From contig JAFVXW010000075.1 of the NCBI GenBank assembly GCA_017500935.1, positions 1-64,000 on the forward strand: DNA of 64,000 bases, read 5' to 3'. A program made the position numbers and the translations under genes. Positions 24,165 through 32,995 of this stretch are shown piece by piece. The notes beneath the pieces were generated by a model. It saw only the letters and a program-made list of their open reading frames with translations. It had not been told where the DNA came from and did no database searches. The stretch comes from Lachnospiraceae bacterium (GTDB lineage Bacteria > Bacillota > Clostridia > Lachnospirales > Lachnospiraceae). Position 1 is the first letter of the stretch. Every line of letters starts with the position of its first letter.

Positions 24165-26075
24165 GTGCCCGGTAAAATAACAGAAAGCAGAAATCTGCAA
24201 TTTACAACTACAGATCAGGAATTGTTTTCCCGGGGAGAACACGATACCCTTTATCGGAAGCTGGGAGCCCATCTGACAGTCCAAAACGGTCAGGAGGGCG
24301 CCATGTTTGCGGTATGGGCACCTCATGCCCAAAAAGTGCATGTGACAGGAAGCTTCAATGAATGGAGTACAGAACGCCATGCTATGCGGAGGATGAATCC
24401 TGCCGGTATCTGGCAGCTGTTTATACCGGGAGTATGCCCTGGGGACAGCTATCAGTTTCTGGTGACTGCCCCGGACGGACGGATTTTGAAAAAGTCAGAT
24501 CCTTTTGCCATGCAGGCGCAGCTGCGGCCCAGGACAGCCTCTGTGGTGACAAAACAGGAGGCATATCCGTGGAGCGATCAGGAGTGGATAAAAAAACGAG
24601 AGACACAAAACATACAAAAGGAGCCGCTGGCGATTTACGAATGCCATATCGGTTCCTGGAAAAGAAATGACGATCCGGGTAATTCTTTTTATGATTACCG
24701 CACATTTGCGGATGAAATTGCCGCATATGTCAAAAAAATGCATTACACCCATGTGGAGCTGATGGGGATTGCAGAACATCCGCTGGATGAATCCTGGGGT
24801 TATCAGGTGACGGGATATTATGCACCCACATCAAGGTATGGAACCCCTGAGGATTTTAAATATCTGGTAAATACTTTGCATGAAAACGGGATCGGCGTGA
24901 TACTGGACTGGGTTCCGGCCCATTTTCCCAAGGATGCACACGGTCTGGCAGATTTTGACGGACTGCCTTTGTTTGAACATCCCAATCCGAAAAGAAGTGA
25001 GCATCCCCATTGGGGAACCCGCATGTTTTATTATGACATGCATGAGATTCAGAGTTTTATGCTTGCCAATGCCCTGTACTGGATTAGGGAATTTCATGTG
25101 GACGGACTGCGTGTGGATGCGGTGGCATCCATGCTGTATCTGGATTTTGGGAAAGAATCCGGCAGCTGGCTTCCCAATGCAGACGGCGGCAATCAAAATC
25201 CGGCAGCAGCCTTATTTTTACAAAAAGTCAATGCACAGGTGAAAAAGCAGTTTCCCGGCGTCTGGATGATCGCGGAGGATTCCTCGCTGTGGCCGCAGGT
25301 TACAGCGCTGCAGGAAGAGGGCGGTCTGGGATTTCTGGGAAAATGGAATCTTGGCTGGATGCATGATTTTTGTGCCTATATGGGAAAAGATCAGCAATCC
25401 CGCAGAAAAGATCACTATGACCTGACCTTTGCCATGTCATATCATGAAAAGGAGCACTATATTCTGCCTTTGTCCCACGACGAAGTGGTGCATGGAAAAG
25501 GCTCCATGCTGCGGAAAATGGAAGGCTGCAGGGTGGATCAGTATGCGAATCTGCGTCTGGGATACACCTATCTGTTTGGGCATTCCGGCAAAAAACTGTT
25601 ATTTATGGGTCAGGATTTTGCCCAGGAGAGAGAATGGAGCCCTGACAGGCCTCTGGACTGGGAACTTTTGGAGAATGAATATCACAAAGGAATACAGGAA
25701 TATGTAAAAGAACTGCTGGCGCTTTATGGCAGCCATCCCTGCCTGTACAGAATCGATAAAGGATGGGACGGTTTTTTCTGGGTCAATGCAGATGACACAC
25801 AGCGCGGCACTTACAGTTTTATCAGGACGGCGCAGGATGGCAGCAAAAAGCTTTTGTTTATCCTGAACATGTCGTCAGAGGAAATTAAGGATTATGCGGT
25901 GGGTGTGCCGGAAAACCGGCGGTATGCGCTGTATTTAAACAGTCAGGAGAAACGGTTTGGCGGCAGCGGGGCAGCAGTCAGTGACCAGATGCCCCATAAA
26001 AAAGCCTGCGATGGATTTCCCTACAGACTGGAATTTGCGCTTCCGGCGTATGCGGCGCTGGTGTTTGGATTCTGA
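24165..26075 (+). CDS. glgB: 1,4-alpha-glucan (glycogen) branching enzyme
   Basis: The 636-residue GH13 enzyme has an N-terminal CBM48-like domain (VWAPHAQKVHVTGSFNEW) and the barrel motifs DWVPAHFP, DGLRVDAVASMLY (Asp nucleophile), WMIAEDSS (Glu acid) and LPLSHDEVVHG. It then has a C-terminal beta domain. It makes alpha-1,6 branches in glycogen. The start used is GTG at 24165, six bases from GGGAGGGG; a GTG at 24159 touches the ribosome site and is less likely. No other glg gene is nearby. Its last 55 bases overlap the end of the convergent yaaL-type gene. Confidence 0.92.
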   Translation: MPGKITESRNLQFTTTDQELFSRGEHDTLYRKLGAHLTVQNGQEGAMFAVWAPHAQKVHVTGSFNEWSTERHAMRRMNPAGIWQLFIPGVCPGDSYQFLVTAPDGRILKKSDPFAMQAQLRPRTASVVTKQEAYPWSDQEWIKKRETQNIQKEPLAIYECHIGSWKRNDDPGNSFYDYRTFADEIAAYVKKMHYTHVELMGIAEHPLDESWGYQVTGYYAPTSRYGTPEDFKYLVNTLHENGIGVILDWVPAHFPKDAHGLADFDGLPLFEHPNPKRSEHPHWGTRMFYYDMHEIQSFMLANALYWIREFHVDGLRVDAVASMLYLDFGKESGSWLPNADGGNQNPAAALFLQKVNAQVKKQFPGVWMIAEDSSLWPQVTALQEEGGLGFLGKWNLGWMHDFCAYMGKDQQSRRKDHYDLTFAMSYHEKEHYILPLSHDEVVHGKGSMLRKMEGCRVDQYANLRLGYTYLFGHSGKKLLFMGQDFAQEREWSPDRPLDWELLENEYHKGIQEYVKELLALYGSHPCLYRIDKGWDGFFWVNADDTQRGTYSFIRTAQDGSKKLLFILNMSSEEIKDYAVGVPENRRYALYLNSQEKRFGGSGAAVSDQMPHKKACDGFPYRLEFALPAYAALVFGF

Positions 26076-26317
26076 TCACGCGCAGTATCCTGCAGGGCAT
26101 GGTAGGTTTCCAGCAGAAATTTATATCGCTTCATGGCAGCATTTAATTTGAAAATATAACAGTCGATCAGATCCGGGTCGGTGGCATAGTCAAAACCGGC
26201 ATAAGCACAGTCCAGTTCCCATTTGGCAAGCTGCAGATCAAGACGAAGGCGTTCTGCCTGGGTAAGCGGAATTTCCTCCTGTGCCGGGCGGTGCATGATA
26301 CGGAATACGGATCTCAT
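26021..26317 (-). CDS. yaaL: YaaL/DUF2508-family small protein
   Basis: The 98-residue protein has the YaaL core (WELDCAYAGFDYATDPDLID, then IFKLNAAMKRYKFLLE), a short helical hairpin of unknown function. In Bacillus the gene sits between recR and bofA; here it is divergent from bofA, which supports the assignment. AAAGGAG lies 6 bases before the ATG. The last 18 residues, past the conserved core, run over the 3' end of glgB on the other strand and may be an extended tail produced by stop-codon loss. Confidence 0.75.
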   Translation of the reverse strand: MRSVFRIMHRPAQEEIPLTQAERLRLDLQLAKWELDCAYAGFDYATDPDLIDCYIFKLNAAMKRYKFLLETYHALQDTARDQNPNTSAAYAGSANSSL

Positions 26318-26345
26318 AGGCTTCTCCTTTTTCGTTTTTTAGTAA

Positions 26346-26373
26346 AGTATAGGCATTGCTGGAAGAAATATGC
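26346..26373 (-). promoter_or_regulatory. Putative sporulation-type promoter of yaaL
   Basis: On the minus strand, GCATATT (-35) is followed by TGCCTATACTTTACTAAA (-10 TATACT, 26346-26351). The -10 block is nearly identical to that of the ferritin-like gene at 3.7 kb. Confidence 0.45.
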
Positions 26374-26382
26374 ATGTATTCT

Positions 26383-26411
26383 GCATATTGAAGGACAAAA
26401 GGACATAATCT
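26383..26411 (+). promoter_or_regulatory. Sigma-E-type promoter of bofA
   Basis: GCATATT (26383-26389), 14-bp spacer, CATAATCT (26404-26411). The known Bacillus sigma-E pattern is (G/T)(A/C)ATATT, about 14 bases, then CATACA-T, and bofA is a sigma-E gene there. The -35 also forms the right half of the inverted repeat ATATGCA / TGCATAT (26368-26388). Confidence 0.6.
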
Positions 26412-26438
26412 GTAAAAAGGACAGTCGGAGCGGTCAGC

Positions 26439-26642
26439 ATGAAAAATGGAGCGGAAACACTGTTGAATTTTGGGATCAGGGCGATTTTTGGCATGATCGC
26501 TGTCTGGATGATCAACCGCTTTCTGGAACGGATGGGAATGCAGATGGCGGTGGGGATCAATCCGGTCAGCTTTTTGACCGCAGGTGTTCTGGGAATGCCG
26601 GGAGTGGCGCTTTTGTATGGACTGCGTGCCTATTTTCTTTAG
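26439..26642 (+). CDS. bofA: Pro-sigma-K processing inhibitor BofA family
   Basis: The 67-residue protein has a membrane segment near residues 8-26 and the BofA ending GINPVSFLTAGVLGMPGVALLYGL. BofA sits in the outer forespore membrane and holds back the SpoIVFB protease until the forespore signals that pro-sigma-K may be cut. GGAG lies 8 bases before the ATG. Its presence, and a matching sigma-E promoter, show that this organism comes from a spore-forming line. Confidence 0.85.
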   Translation: MKNGAETLLNFGIRAIFGMIAVWMINRFLERMGMQMAVGINPVSFLTAGVLGMPGVALLYGLRAYFL

Positions 26643-26947
26643 AAGAAACAGCACGCAAAAAAATAGCTTTTGACATGTGAAAACCTTGTATTTATCAGGG
26701 ATTTCAGGGTTTTATTTCCGTGAAAAAAGAAGTGTTTGGAACAATTTTACAAAAATGATTTATTTTCTGACAGCCTCTGGACAAATCAAAATCCGGGGGC
26801 TATAATTCGTTTTACCAGTCAGGTACACGCGGCGGTCGCCGCATCTTTCTTTCTTACTTCGAACGGCTATCGATGAATTCCGGAATGTTTGAATAAGATT
26901 TACGTACAACTTCATAAAAATTCACATCACAGACAGGAGGCGTTTTT
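26643..26947 (+). promoter_or_regulatory. Intergenic region with Tad-operon promoter and long leader
   Basis: No gene is visible in this 305-base stretch. A strong sigma-A promoter is present: TGGACA (26778-26783), 17-bp spacer, TATAAT (26801-26806). The transcript then has a leader of about 140 bases with a GCGGCG-GT-CGCCGC inverted repeat near 26830 and an AGGAGG ribosome site at 26935-26940. A weaker TTGACA at 26670 lacks a convincing -10. No known riboswitch was recognised in the leader. Confidence 0.65.
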
Positions 26948-27964
26948 ACGGCTAATATTCTGGTAATATGTGATTCCGAGCTGGAATATGCATATCATTT
27001 GATGGAGGCACTGGGACGAAGAGAGGATCTTGATTGTGAGATCCGGGTGTTTTCCGGTGCGGACAAGCTTTGCTGTCATATGGCTGATACACCGGTCAGT
27101 GTTTTATTGGTGGCAGAATCGGCCTACAGCAAAGAGATTGAAAAACTGTCCATAGAACGGATCGTGATCCTGCAGGAGGGGAAAGATCCGCCGCGGGCAG
27201 AACAGGGAATAGATGAAAAATACCCTGCGATCAGCAAATACAGCAGTGTCTCGTCCATTGTGCGTATGGCAATGGAGGGCACCATACTTTCGGGAATGTC
27301 AGGACGGCATTCCACTCATCAAAACCCGGTCAGACTGATCGGGATCTACACACCGGTCAGACGGTGTCTGCAAACCACATTCGCATTTGTCACAGGGCAG
27401 ATTCTTGCCCGCAGTCACAGAGTTTTATATCTGAATTTTGAAACCTATTCCGGACTGGGAACGATGTTTGACCGTTCCTTTTCGGCAGAGCTGACAGATC
27501 TGCTTTATTTTCTGAACGCTTCACCCCAGAAGCTGTTGGCAAAGCTGTATCAGATGGTGGAAAACATCAATGGCATGGATATGTGCCCGCCGGCATTTTG
27601 CGGGACTGATATCTCTCAATTAAAGGAAGAGGAATGGATGAAGTTTCTCGATGTACTGGAGGAGAGCCGGTATGAGTATATCCTTCTGGATCTGTCAGAC
27701 GCAGTTCAGGGACTGTACGAGATCCTGCGCCGCTGCAGGCGGGTGTATACCATAACCAGAGAGGATGGGTTTGCCATGGCAAAGATCGATCAGTACGAAA
27801 AAGTACTGAAAATGGCCGCTTATGAGGACGTTTTGAAAAAGACAAAAAAACTGCCGCTGCCGCTGTTTAAAAAACTGCCCCGCAGTCTGTATCACATGAC
27901 CACGGGAGAACTTGCAGAATATGCAGAAAGGATGCTTAAAGAAGATGAAACCGGAATTTTATGA
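26948..27964 (+). CDS. tadZ: TadZ/CpaE-like pilus-assembly ATPase-family protein
   Basis: With the start placed at ACG (26948), seven bases after AGGAGG, the protein is 338 residues and begins with a receiver-like strand ANILVICDSELEYAYHLMEA. Starting at the first ordinary codon in frame (TTG 26999 or ATG 27002) would remove this strand and leave no ribosome site. The C-terminal half is a ParA/MinD-like fold (VRLIGIYTPVRRCLQTTFAF near residue 130, DLSDAVQGLYEIL later). The normal P-loop lysines are not evident (YTPVRRCLQTT), as in many TadZ proteins. TadZ positions the Tad machinery at the membrane. It overlaps tadA by 20 bases. Confidence 0.72.
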   Translation, partial: TANILVICDSELEYAYHLMEALGRREDLDCEIRVFSGADKLCCHMADTPVSVLLVAESAYSKEIEKLSIERIVILQEGKDPPRAEQGIDEKYPAISKYSSVSSIVRMAMEGTILSGMSGRHSTHQNPVRLIGIYTPVRRCLQTTFAFVTGQILARSHRVLYLNFETYSGLGTMFDRSFSAELTDLLYFLNASPQKLLAKLYQMVENINGMDMCPPAFCGTDISQLKEEEWMKFLDVLEESRYEYILLDLSDAVQGLYEILRRCRRVYTITREDGFAMAKIDQYEKVLKMAAYEDVLKKTKKLPLPLFKKLPRSLYHMTTGELAEYAERMLKEDETGIL

Positions 27965-29174
27965 TCTGCAGCGGATGCTGATCCGGGCAGAAATAGCAAA
28001 ACAACTGGAAGGCGGACAGGAATTTTCGGATGACCAGATCAGGGAAATGATCGATGAAAGCTTAAGTGCCCGTGCCTGCAGCGGCAAGCTTTCCGTGGCG
28101 CTGCGCCGCAGGATGGCGGAAGAAATCTTTGACAGTATCCGTGGGCTGGATGTACTGCAGAGGATTCTGGAAGATGAAGAAGTGACAGAGATCATGGTCA
28201 ATGGGCCGGACAGAATCTTTGTGGAAAAACACGGCACGCTGTTTCGCTGGGGCGGACAGTTTGAAAGTATGGAAAAGCTGCAGGATGTGATCCAGCAGAT
28301 CGCGGCAGGCTGCAACCGCGTGGTCAACGAGGCCTCACCGATCCTGGATGCGCGTCTGGAAGACGGTTCCCGGGTAAATGTGGTACTTGCTCCGGTGGCA
28401 CTGAACGGACCGGCAGTGACGATCCGGCGTTTTCCCACAGAGGGCATGACACTGGATAAGCTTGTGCAGCTGGGGGCATTAAGCGAAGAATGTGCGGCAT
28501 TTTTGCGCAGACTGGTGAAAAGCCGCTACAACATCTTTATCAGCGGCGGAACCGGGAGCGGAAAAACCACGTTTCTGAATGCGCTGTCGCAGGCAATCTC
28601 CGAATCAGAGAGGATCATCACCATCGAGGACAGTGCGGAACTGCAGCTTGCAGGGATTGAAAATCTGATTTCTCTGGAAACACGTAATCAGAACGTGGAA
28701 GGATGCAGACCGGTGACGATCCGGGATCTGATCCGGACTTCCCTGCGTATGCGGCCTTCGCGCATTATCGTGGGGGAGATCCGCGGCGCAGAGATCAGCG
28801 AACTGCTGACGGCGTACAATTCAGGACATGCCGGCAGTATGTCAACCGGTCACGCAAACAGTGCACAGGATATGCTTCTGCGCATGGAAACCATGCTGCT
28901 GATGGCGTTGGGGGAGATGCCGCTGGAAGCGATACGAAGGCAGATCGCATCGGGAATCGATATTCTGATCCATCTGGGAAGAATGCGCGACGGAAACAGA
29001 AAAGTGCTGGAAATCCGGGAAATTCTGGGATTTGCGGACGGAGAGATCCTGACACAGCCTTTGTATGTTTTTGAGGAAAATACAGAGAGCACCCGGGAGA
29101 AGGTCTGCGGATCACTGGTCAGAAAAGGAGAACTGATCCATGAAGAAAAACTTGCAGCAGCGGGTATGGTATGA
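27945..29174 (+). CDS. tadA: Tad pilus assembly ATPase TadA/CpaF
   Basis: The 409-residue ATPase has Walker A FISGGTGSGKTTFLNAL (around residues 195-211), an Asp box with IIVGEIRG, and the His-box region GHAGSMSTGHANS. An N-terminal domain (about 1-130, with EVTEIMVNGPDRIFVEKHG) is typical of CpaF. It powers pilus extrusion from the cytoplasmic side. The ATG at 27945 lies inside the 3' end of tadZ, and the 3' end overlaps tadB by 35 bases. Confidence 0.92.
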   Translation: MKPEFYDLQRMLIRAEIAKQLEGGQEFSDDQIREMIDESLSARACSGKLSVALRRRMAEEIFDSIRGLDVLQRILEDEEVTEIMVNGPDRIFVEKHGTLFRWGGQFESMEKLQDVIQQIAAGCNRVVNEASPILDARLEDGSRVNVVLAPVALNGPAVTIRRFPTEGMTLDKLVQLGALSEECAAFLRRLVKSRYNIFISGGTGSGKTTFLNALSQAISESERIITIEDSAELQLAGIENLISLETRNQNVEGCRPVTIRDLIRTSLRMRPSRIIVGEIRGAEISELLTAYNSGHAGSMSTGHANSAQDMLLRMETMLLMALGEMPLEAIRRQIASGIDILIHLGRMRDGNRKVLEIREILGFADGEILTQPLYVFEENTESTREKVCGSLVRKGELIHEEKLAAAGMV

Positions 29175-29925
29175 AAGCGTATCAGCCCTCTGGCGGGAAA
29201 TGCGGGCAATGCCCTGGCATGTGTGGATGAAGTGTCTGGTCAAAGCAGGTATCATTCTTGCGGCAGTTTCCTATGTATTTTACCGTTCCTGGCTGGTTAT
29301 GGCAGCATTTCCGCTGACAGCGCTGTGGTGTCTGAAACAGGGAAACAGGGACTATAAAGACAGCTGTGCCAGACTTTTGACAGGACAGTTTATGGATATG
29401 ATTCTTTCGGTCAGCGCAGGACTGCAGACCGGTTATTCTGTGGAAAACGCCTTTCTGGAAGCGGAAAAAGAGGTTTCCCTGCTGCACGGAAGTGACTGCA
29501 CAATGGCAGAAGAACTCAAAAAAATCCGTCTGGGAATACAAAACGGCATATCCTTGGAACAGCAGCTTCTGCGTTTTGGAAATCACTGCAGTGTGGAGGA
29601 AATTCAGGATTTTACAGAGGTTTTTGCCGTGATCAAGCGAAGCGGAGGGAATCTGCGCGAAATGATCCGCAGAACCATTGATCTGACAGCACAGCGGCTG
29701 GAAGTGGAACAGGAAATCGAGCAGCTTTTACTGTCGCGGCGGTTTGAATTAAAGATTATGAATGTGATCCCCTTTGCCATGTACGGCTATGTGGATCTGA
29801 CCTCACCGGGATTTTTTGATGCTCTTTATCATAATCCGGCGGGATTATGTGTGATGACGATATGCTTGGGAATCTATCTGACAGCAGTGATATGTGCGGA
29901 CCGGCTGCTGCAGATCCGTGTCTGA
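29140..29925 (+). CDS. tadB: Tad pilus inner-membrane platform protein TadB
   Basis: The 261-residue protein has N-terminal membrane segments at about 35-70. The T2SSF-type domain (about 85-215) has LLTGQFMDMILSVSAGLQTGYSVENAF and FAVIKRSGGNLREMIRRT. C-terminal membrane helices lie at about 210-255. It forms the platform on which TadA acts. AAAAGGAG lies 9 bases before the ATG. Confidence 0.85.
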   Translation: MKKNLQQRVWYESVSALWREMRAMPWHVWMKCLVKAGIILAAVSYVFYRSWLVMAAFPLTALWCLKQGNRDYKDSCARLLTGQFMDMILSVSAGLQTGYSVENAFLEAEKEVSLLHGSDCTMAEELKKIRLGIQNGISLEQQLLRFGNHCSVEEIQDFTEVFAVIKRSGGNLREMIRRTIDLTAQRLEVEQEIEQLLLSRRFELKIMNVIPFAMYGYVDLTSPGFFDALYHNPAGLCVMTICLGIYLTAVICADRLLQIRV

Positions 29926-29952
29926 ACCGGAGGTGAAAGGAAGGGATGCAGA

Positions 29953-31338
29953 GTGAAAAAAAGTGTGGAAATATATGGGCAATCCGCTGTCTTAGCGGGC
30001 GGGCGCCCCCAAAAACAGGGCGGCAGATTAAAAACAGGAATCGGCAGGTTTCTCACAGCGCAAAGACAAAAGGAGCAGGAAATCTGCCGGCGTCTGTACG
30101 GAAAACACCAAATGGAGGATAAGTACAGACAGTGGCAGATACGGCGGCAAAAAAAGATGATGGTCACAGCAGTCTGCGGCTGTGGGGCAGCGGTGTTTTT
30201 TCTGGTTTCTTATCTGGTTACGGATACGACAGTGAGTGATCTTGCAAGACCGTTTACCGGAGCAGAGACAAAGACCTATCCCCTGACAGCGCAGCTTGGG
30301 CAGGAGCCGGAGCAAACGATTCTGGTGGAAATCCCGGCGCGGCGCTTGTCGGAGGAAGGCTGTGAGAAGATGCTGGAAGAAGCAAAAAAACAGCTTCCCA
30401 GGGTGATCGCGGGAAAAAACAGCTCTCTGGAACATGTGGAGCAGGATCTTTTTTTACCGGATACCTTATGTGACGGACTGGTGGAGTTTGTCTGGGAGAG
30501 CAGTGACAGTGAAATCGTGGACACTGCCGGACATGTATACAGCGAAGCTTTGCAGGAGGAACAGGTTGTGGTACTGACAGCGCAGATGAGCTGTCAGGAA
30601 AAAATACGCTATGTCACGTTTCCTGTCAGGGTAGCGGTACCAAAGCGTGACCGGGTACAGCAGCTGACTTTGCTGGTGGAACAGAAATTACAGGGGGAAT
30701 CTGAAACAGATAAAACGCAGGAATGGTTCAGACTGCCGGATTCTTACGACGGACTTCCCCTGAAATGGTCTTTTTCCAGACCGCCTTACGGAATCTGGAT
30801 CCTGTTTCTGACAGCTTTCGGGTGTCTGGGTGTTTATACAGCGTCCTTTGAGGAACTTAAAAATAAGGAAAAGGAACGGGAAAACCGGATTTTGACAGCG
30901 TATCCGGGATTTGTTGCCAGACTTACCATGCTGGCCGGTACAGGAATGCCCCTGCGGGTGGTATTTTTCAAAATGGCAAAAACGGCACGGGACAGGGCCT
31001 GTCAGGAACCGATTTATGAGGAAATTCAAAGAGCCTGTCACGAAATGGAAAGCGGAATCACGCAGAAAAATGCGATTGAAAACTGGGGAAAACGGTGCCG
31101 GATCGCTCCCTGCAGAAAATGTGCGGCGCTGCTGAATCAGAATATAAGCCGCGGCGCAGACGGACTGCTGGAAGCTTTGTGGCAGGAGGCGGAAAGTGCC
31201 TGTGAGCAGCGCAGGGCACTGGCGCGCAAAAAAGGAGAGGAAGCACAGACAAAGCTGCTGTTTCCCATGATACTGATGCTGCTGGTTGTAATGATACTGG
31301 TGATGGTTCCGGCAATTTTTTCCTTTGCCGGAATGTGA
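29953..31338 (+). CDS. tadC: TadC-like platform protein with extra N-terminal extracytoplasmic domain
   Basis: The 461-residue protein starts at GTG with AAGGAAGGG upstream. Residues 1-72 are basic and cytoplasmic, with a first membrane segment at about 73-95 (VTAVCGCGAAVFFLVSYLV). Residues 100-270 should face outward and contain a segment like atrophied bacterial Ig domains (EFVWESSDSEIVDTAGHVYS, then VTFPVRVAVP). A second membrane helix lies at about 278-297. The T2SSF-like TadC domain is at about 305-430 (YPGFVARLTMLAGTGMPLRVVF, LLNQNISRGADGL), and a last helix ends the protein. Usual TadC is near 300 residues, so the outer domain is an addition. Confidence 0.75.
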   Translation: MKKSVEIYGQSAVLAGGRPQKQGGRLKTGIGRFLTAQRQKEQEICRRLYGKHQMEDKYRQWQIRRQKKMMVTAVCGCGAAVFFLVSYLVTDTTVSDLARPFTGAETKTYPLTAQLGQEPEQTILVEIPARRLSEEGCEKMLEEAKKQLPRVIAGKNSSLEHVEQDLFLPDTLCDGLVEFVWESSDSEIVDTAGHVYSEALQEEQVVVLTAQMSCQEKIRYVTFPVRVAVPKRDRVQQLTLLVEQKLQGESETDKTQEWFRLPDSYDGLPLKWSFSRPPYGIWILFLTAFGCLGVYTASFEELKNKEKERENRILTAYPGFVARLTMLAGTGMPLRVVFFKMAKTARDRACQEPIYEEIQRACHEMESGITQKNAIENWGKRCRIAPCRKCAALLNQNISRGADGLLEALWQEAESACEQRRALARKKGEEAQTKLLFPMILMLLVVMILVMVPAIFSFAGM

Positions 31339-31349
31339 AGGAGGAGACT

Positions 31350-31571
31350 ATGAAGAAAATAGATGCATTCAAAAGACGGGCGGTGCTGGTGGTACACAAA
31401 GTACGCAGGCGCCTGGAAAACTGCATGAGGGGAGAAGAGGGCTTTGGAACGGTGGAAATCGTCCTTTTGCTTTTGGTTTTAGTGGGATTGGTTCTGATTT
31501 TTAAGGACAAAGTTTCCGAACTGGTAAATTCTATTTTTAAAAAGATCACGACACAGGCCGGAAAGATATGA
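31350..31571 (+). CDS. flp: Flp1-type IVb pilin
   Basis: The 73-residue prepilin has a long basic leader (about 29 residues) ending in MRGEEG. The mature start FGTVEIVLLLLVLVGLVLIF has Glu at position 5 and a hydrophobic helix. These are prepilin cleavage features of Flp pilins. The ATG at 31350 follows AAGGAGGA. It overlaps the next gene by four bases. It is the most likely main subunit of the pilus, because no second Flp gene is present in the cluster. Confidence 0.85.
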   Translation: MKKIDAFKRRAVLVVHKVRRRLENCMRGEEGFGTVEIVLLLLVLVGLVLIFKDKVSELVNSIFKKITTQAGKI

Positions 31572-32995
31572 AAGGGTATATCACGGTATATCTGGCACTG
31601 GTGACAGGGATTTTACTGTCGATGTTTCTGACCGTGATCGGTGCATCCCGGCGGGATCTGATTCGTCTGCAGATTGAATGCTGTACCGATATGGCGATGC
31701 AGTCGGCTCTGGCGCAGTATCATCAGGAAATGCTGTCCCGTTACGGCTTGTTTTTCGTGGATACTTCCTATGGCAGCGGAGAGCCGGATTATCACAAAAC
31801 GGAACAGATGATCTGCAGCTATCTGGAAAAGAATCTGGCACCGGAACAGACCTTTGCGGTTTCCGGTGCCGGGAATCTGACCGGCCTTTCGGCAGAATCG
31901 GTGGAACTTCTGCAGGCAGGCGCTGCCACGGATGAAAACTTCGGCGTTCTGAAATATCATGTGGTGCAGTATATGAAGGACTGCTATGGCATTTCGGCAG
32001 CGCAGGGACTTTTGGCATTGGGGGAACAGCTGGCAGGCTCCGGATATACAGGCGACGGCATAGAACAGGAGTGGGATGCGGCACAGGCACAGCTGACAGA
32101 AGAGATCCGTTCCGGCAAAAGGCTGCAGGATGAAGAGTGGGACGGAAACATTCCGGAGACGCCGTCGGATGCCGTACAGGCAACACGCGGGGAAGGGATT
32201 TTATCCCGCGTGGTAAAGGAAAAAAAGCTGTCTTCCAAGGCAGTTTCAGCACAATCGCTTGTCTCCGGGCGGAAGCGGAATCAGGGAACCGGTCTGTCTG
32301 CAAAAAAACTGGTTCCGGATTCTGTGTGGGAAAACGGCCTTTTATATGCCTATATCCTGGAAAAATGCGGATATTTCGGTGCAGAGAAGGAAAACAGTGC
32401 GCTGGATTATCAGGTGGAATATATTCTGCATGGGCAGGAGAGTGACGTGGAAAATCTCAGAAAAACGGCACAGCAGCTTTTGTGGATCCGGGAAGCCTCC
32501 AATGCAGCATTTCTTTTTTCAAGCAGCTTAAAACAGCCGGCTGAGACTGCAGCATTGCTCATCACCGGGATTTTGGGGCTTCCGGAGCTGGCAGAGCTGA
32601 TGACAACGGTCATTTTGTTTGCCTGGTCTTATGCAGAGAGTGTAAAGGATGTCAGAATCCTTCTTTCCGGCGGGAAAGTGCCGCTTGTCAAAAATCAGGA
32701 AAGCTGGAATACATCCTTTGGGCAGTTACTGACATACCGGGCGCATCTGGATGACTGGAAGGAGTCGGAAAATGGAATGACATACCGGGACTATCTTGGC
32801 GGCCTTTTGTTTTTAAAGGGGGCAGATAAGGTGATGCCGGGACTGGCAGATGTGATGGAAAGTGATATCCGCAAAACTGCCGGAAATGAGAAGTTCCGGA
32901 TGGATGGCCTGATAGACAGTATGCAGGTTATGATTTCTGTCAGCTCTTCCTATGGGGGAAACTGGCAGATTACAAGGGAATACGACTATGAATAG
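31568..32995 (+). CDS. DUF5702-type pseudopilin-like protein
   Basis: The 475-residue protein opens MKGYITVYLALVTGILLSMFLTVIGASRRD, a TadG/TadE-like N-terminal helix, then LQIECCTDMAMQSALAQYHQEMLSRYGLFFVD. This matches the DUF5702 family found in Firmicute Tad loci. The rest is a large outward domain of unknown role, with a second hydrophobic helical zone near residues 315-360. It may cap or prime the pilus. Function not established. Confidence 0.7.
   Translation: MKGYITVYLALVTGILLSMFLTVIGASRRDLIRLQIECCTDMAMQSALAQYHQEMLSRYGLFFVDTSYGSGEPDYHKTEQMICSYLEKNLAPEQTFAVSGAGNLTGLSAESVELLQAGAATDENFGVLKYHVVQYMKDCYGISAAQGLLALGEQLAGSGYTGDGIEQEWDAAQAQLTEEIRSGKRLQDEEWDGNIPETPSDAVQATRGEGILSRVVKEKKLSSKAVSAQSLVSGRKRNQGTGLSAKKLVPDSVWENGLLYAYILEKCGYFGAEKENSALDYQVEYILHGQESDVENLRKTAQQLLWIREASNAAFLFSSSLKQPAETAALLITGILGLPELAELMTTVILFAWSYAESVKDVRILLSGGKVPLVKNQESWNTSFGQLLTYRAHLDDWKESENGMTYRDYLGGLLFLKGADKVMPGLADVMESDIRKTAGNEKFRMDGLIDSMQVMISVSSSYGGNWQITREYDYE

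Noticed and set aside
26807-26947. Cyclic-di-GMP riboswitch in the Tad leader
   Set aside because: Such switches often precede pilus genes, but the conserved core was not found; only one GC inverted repeat is visible.
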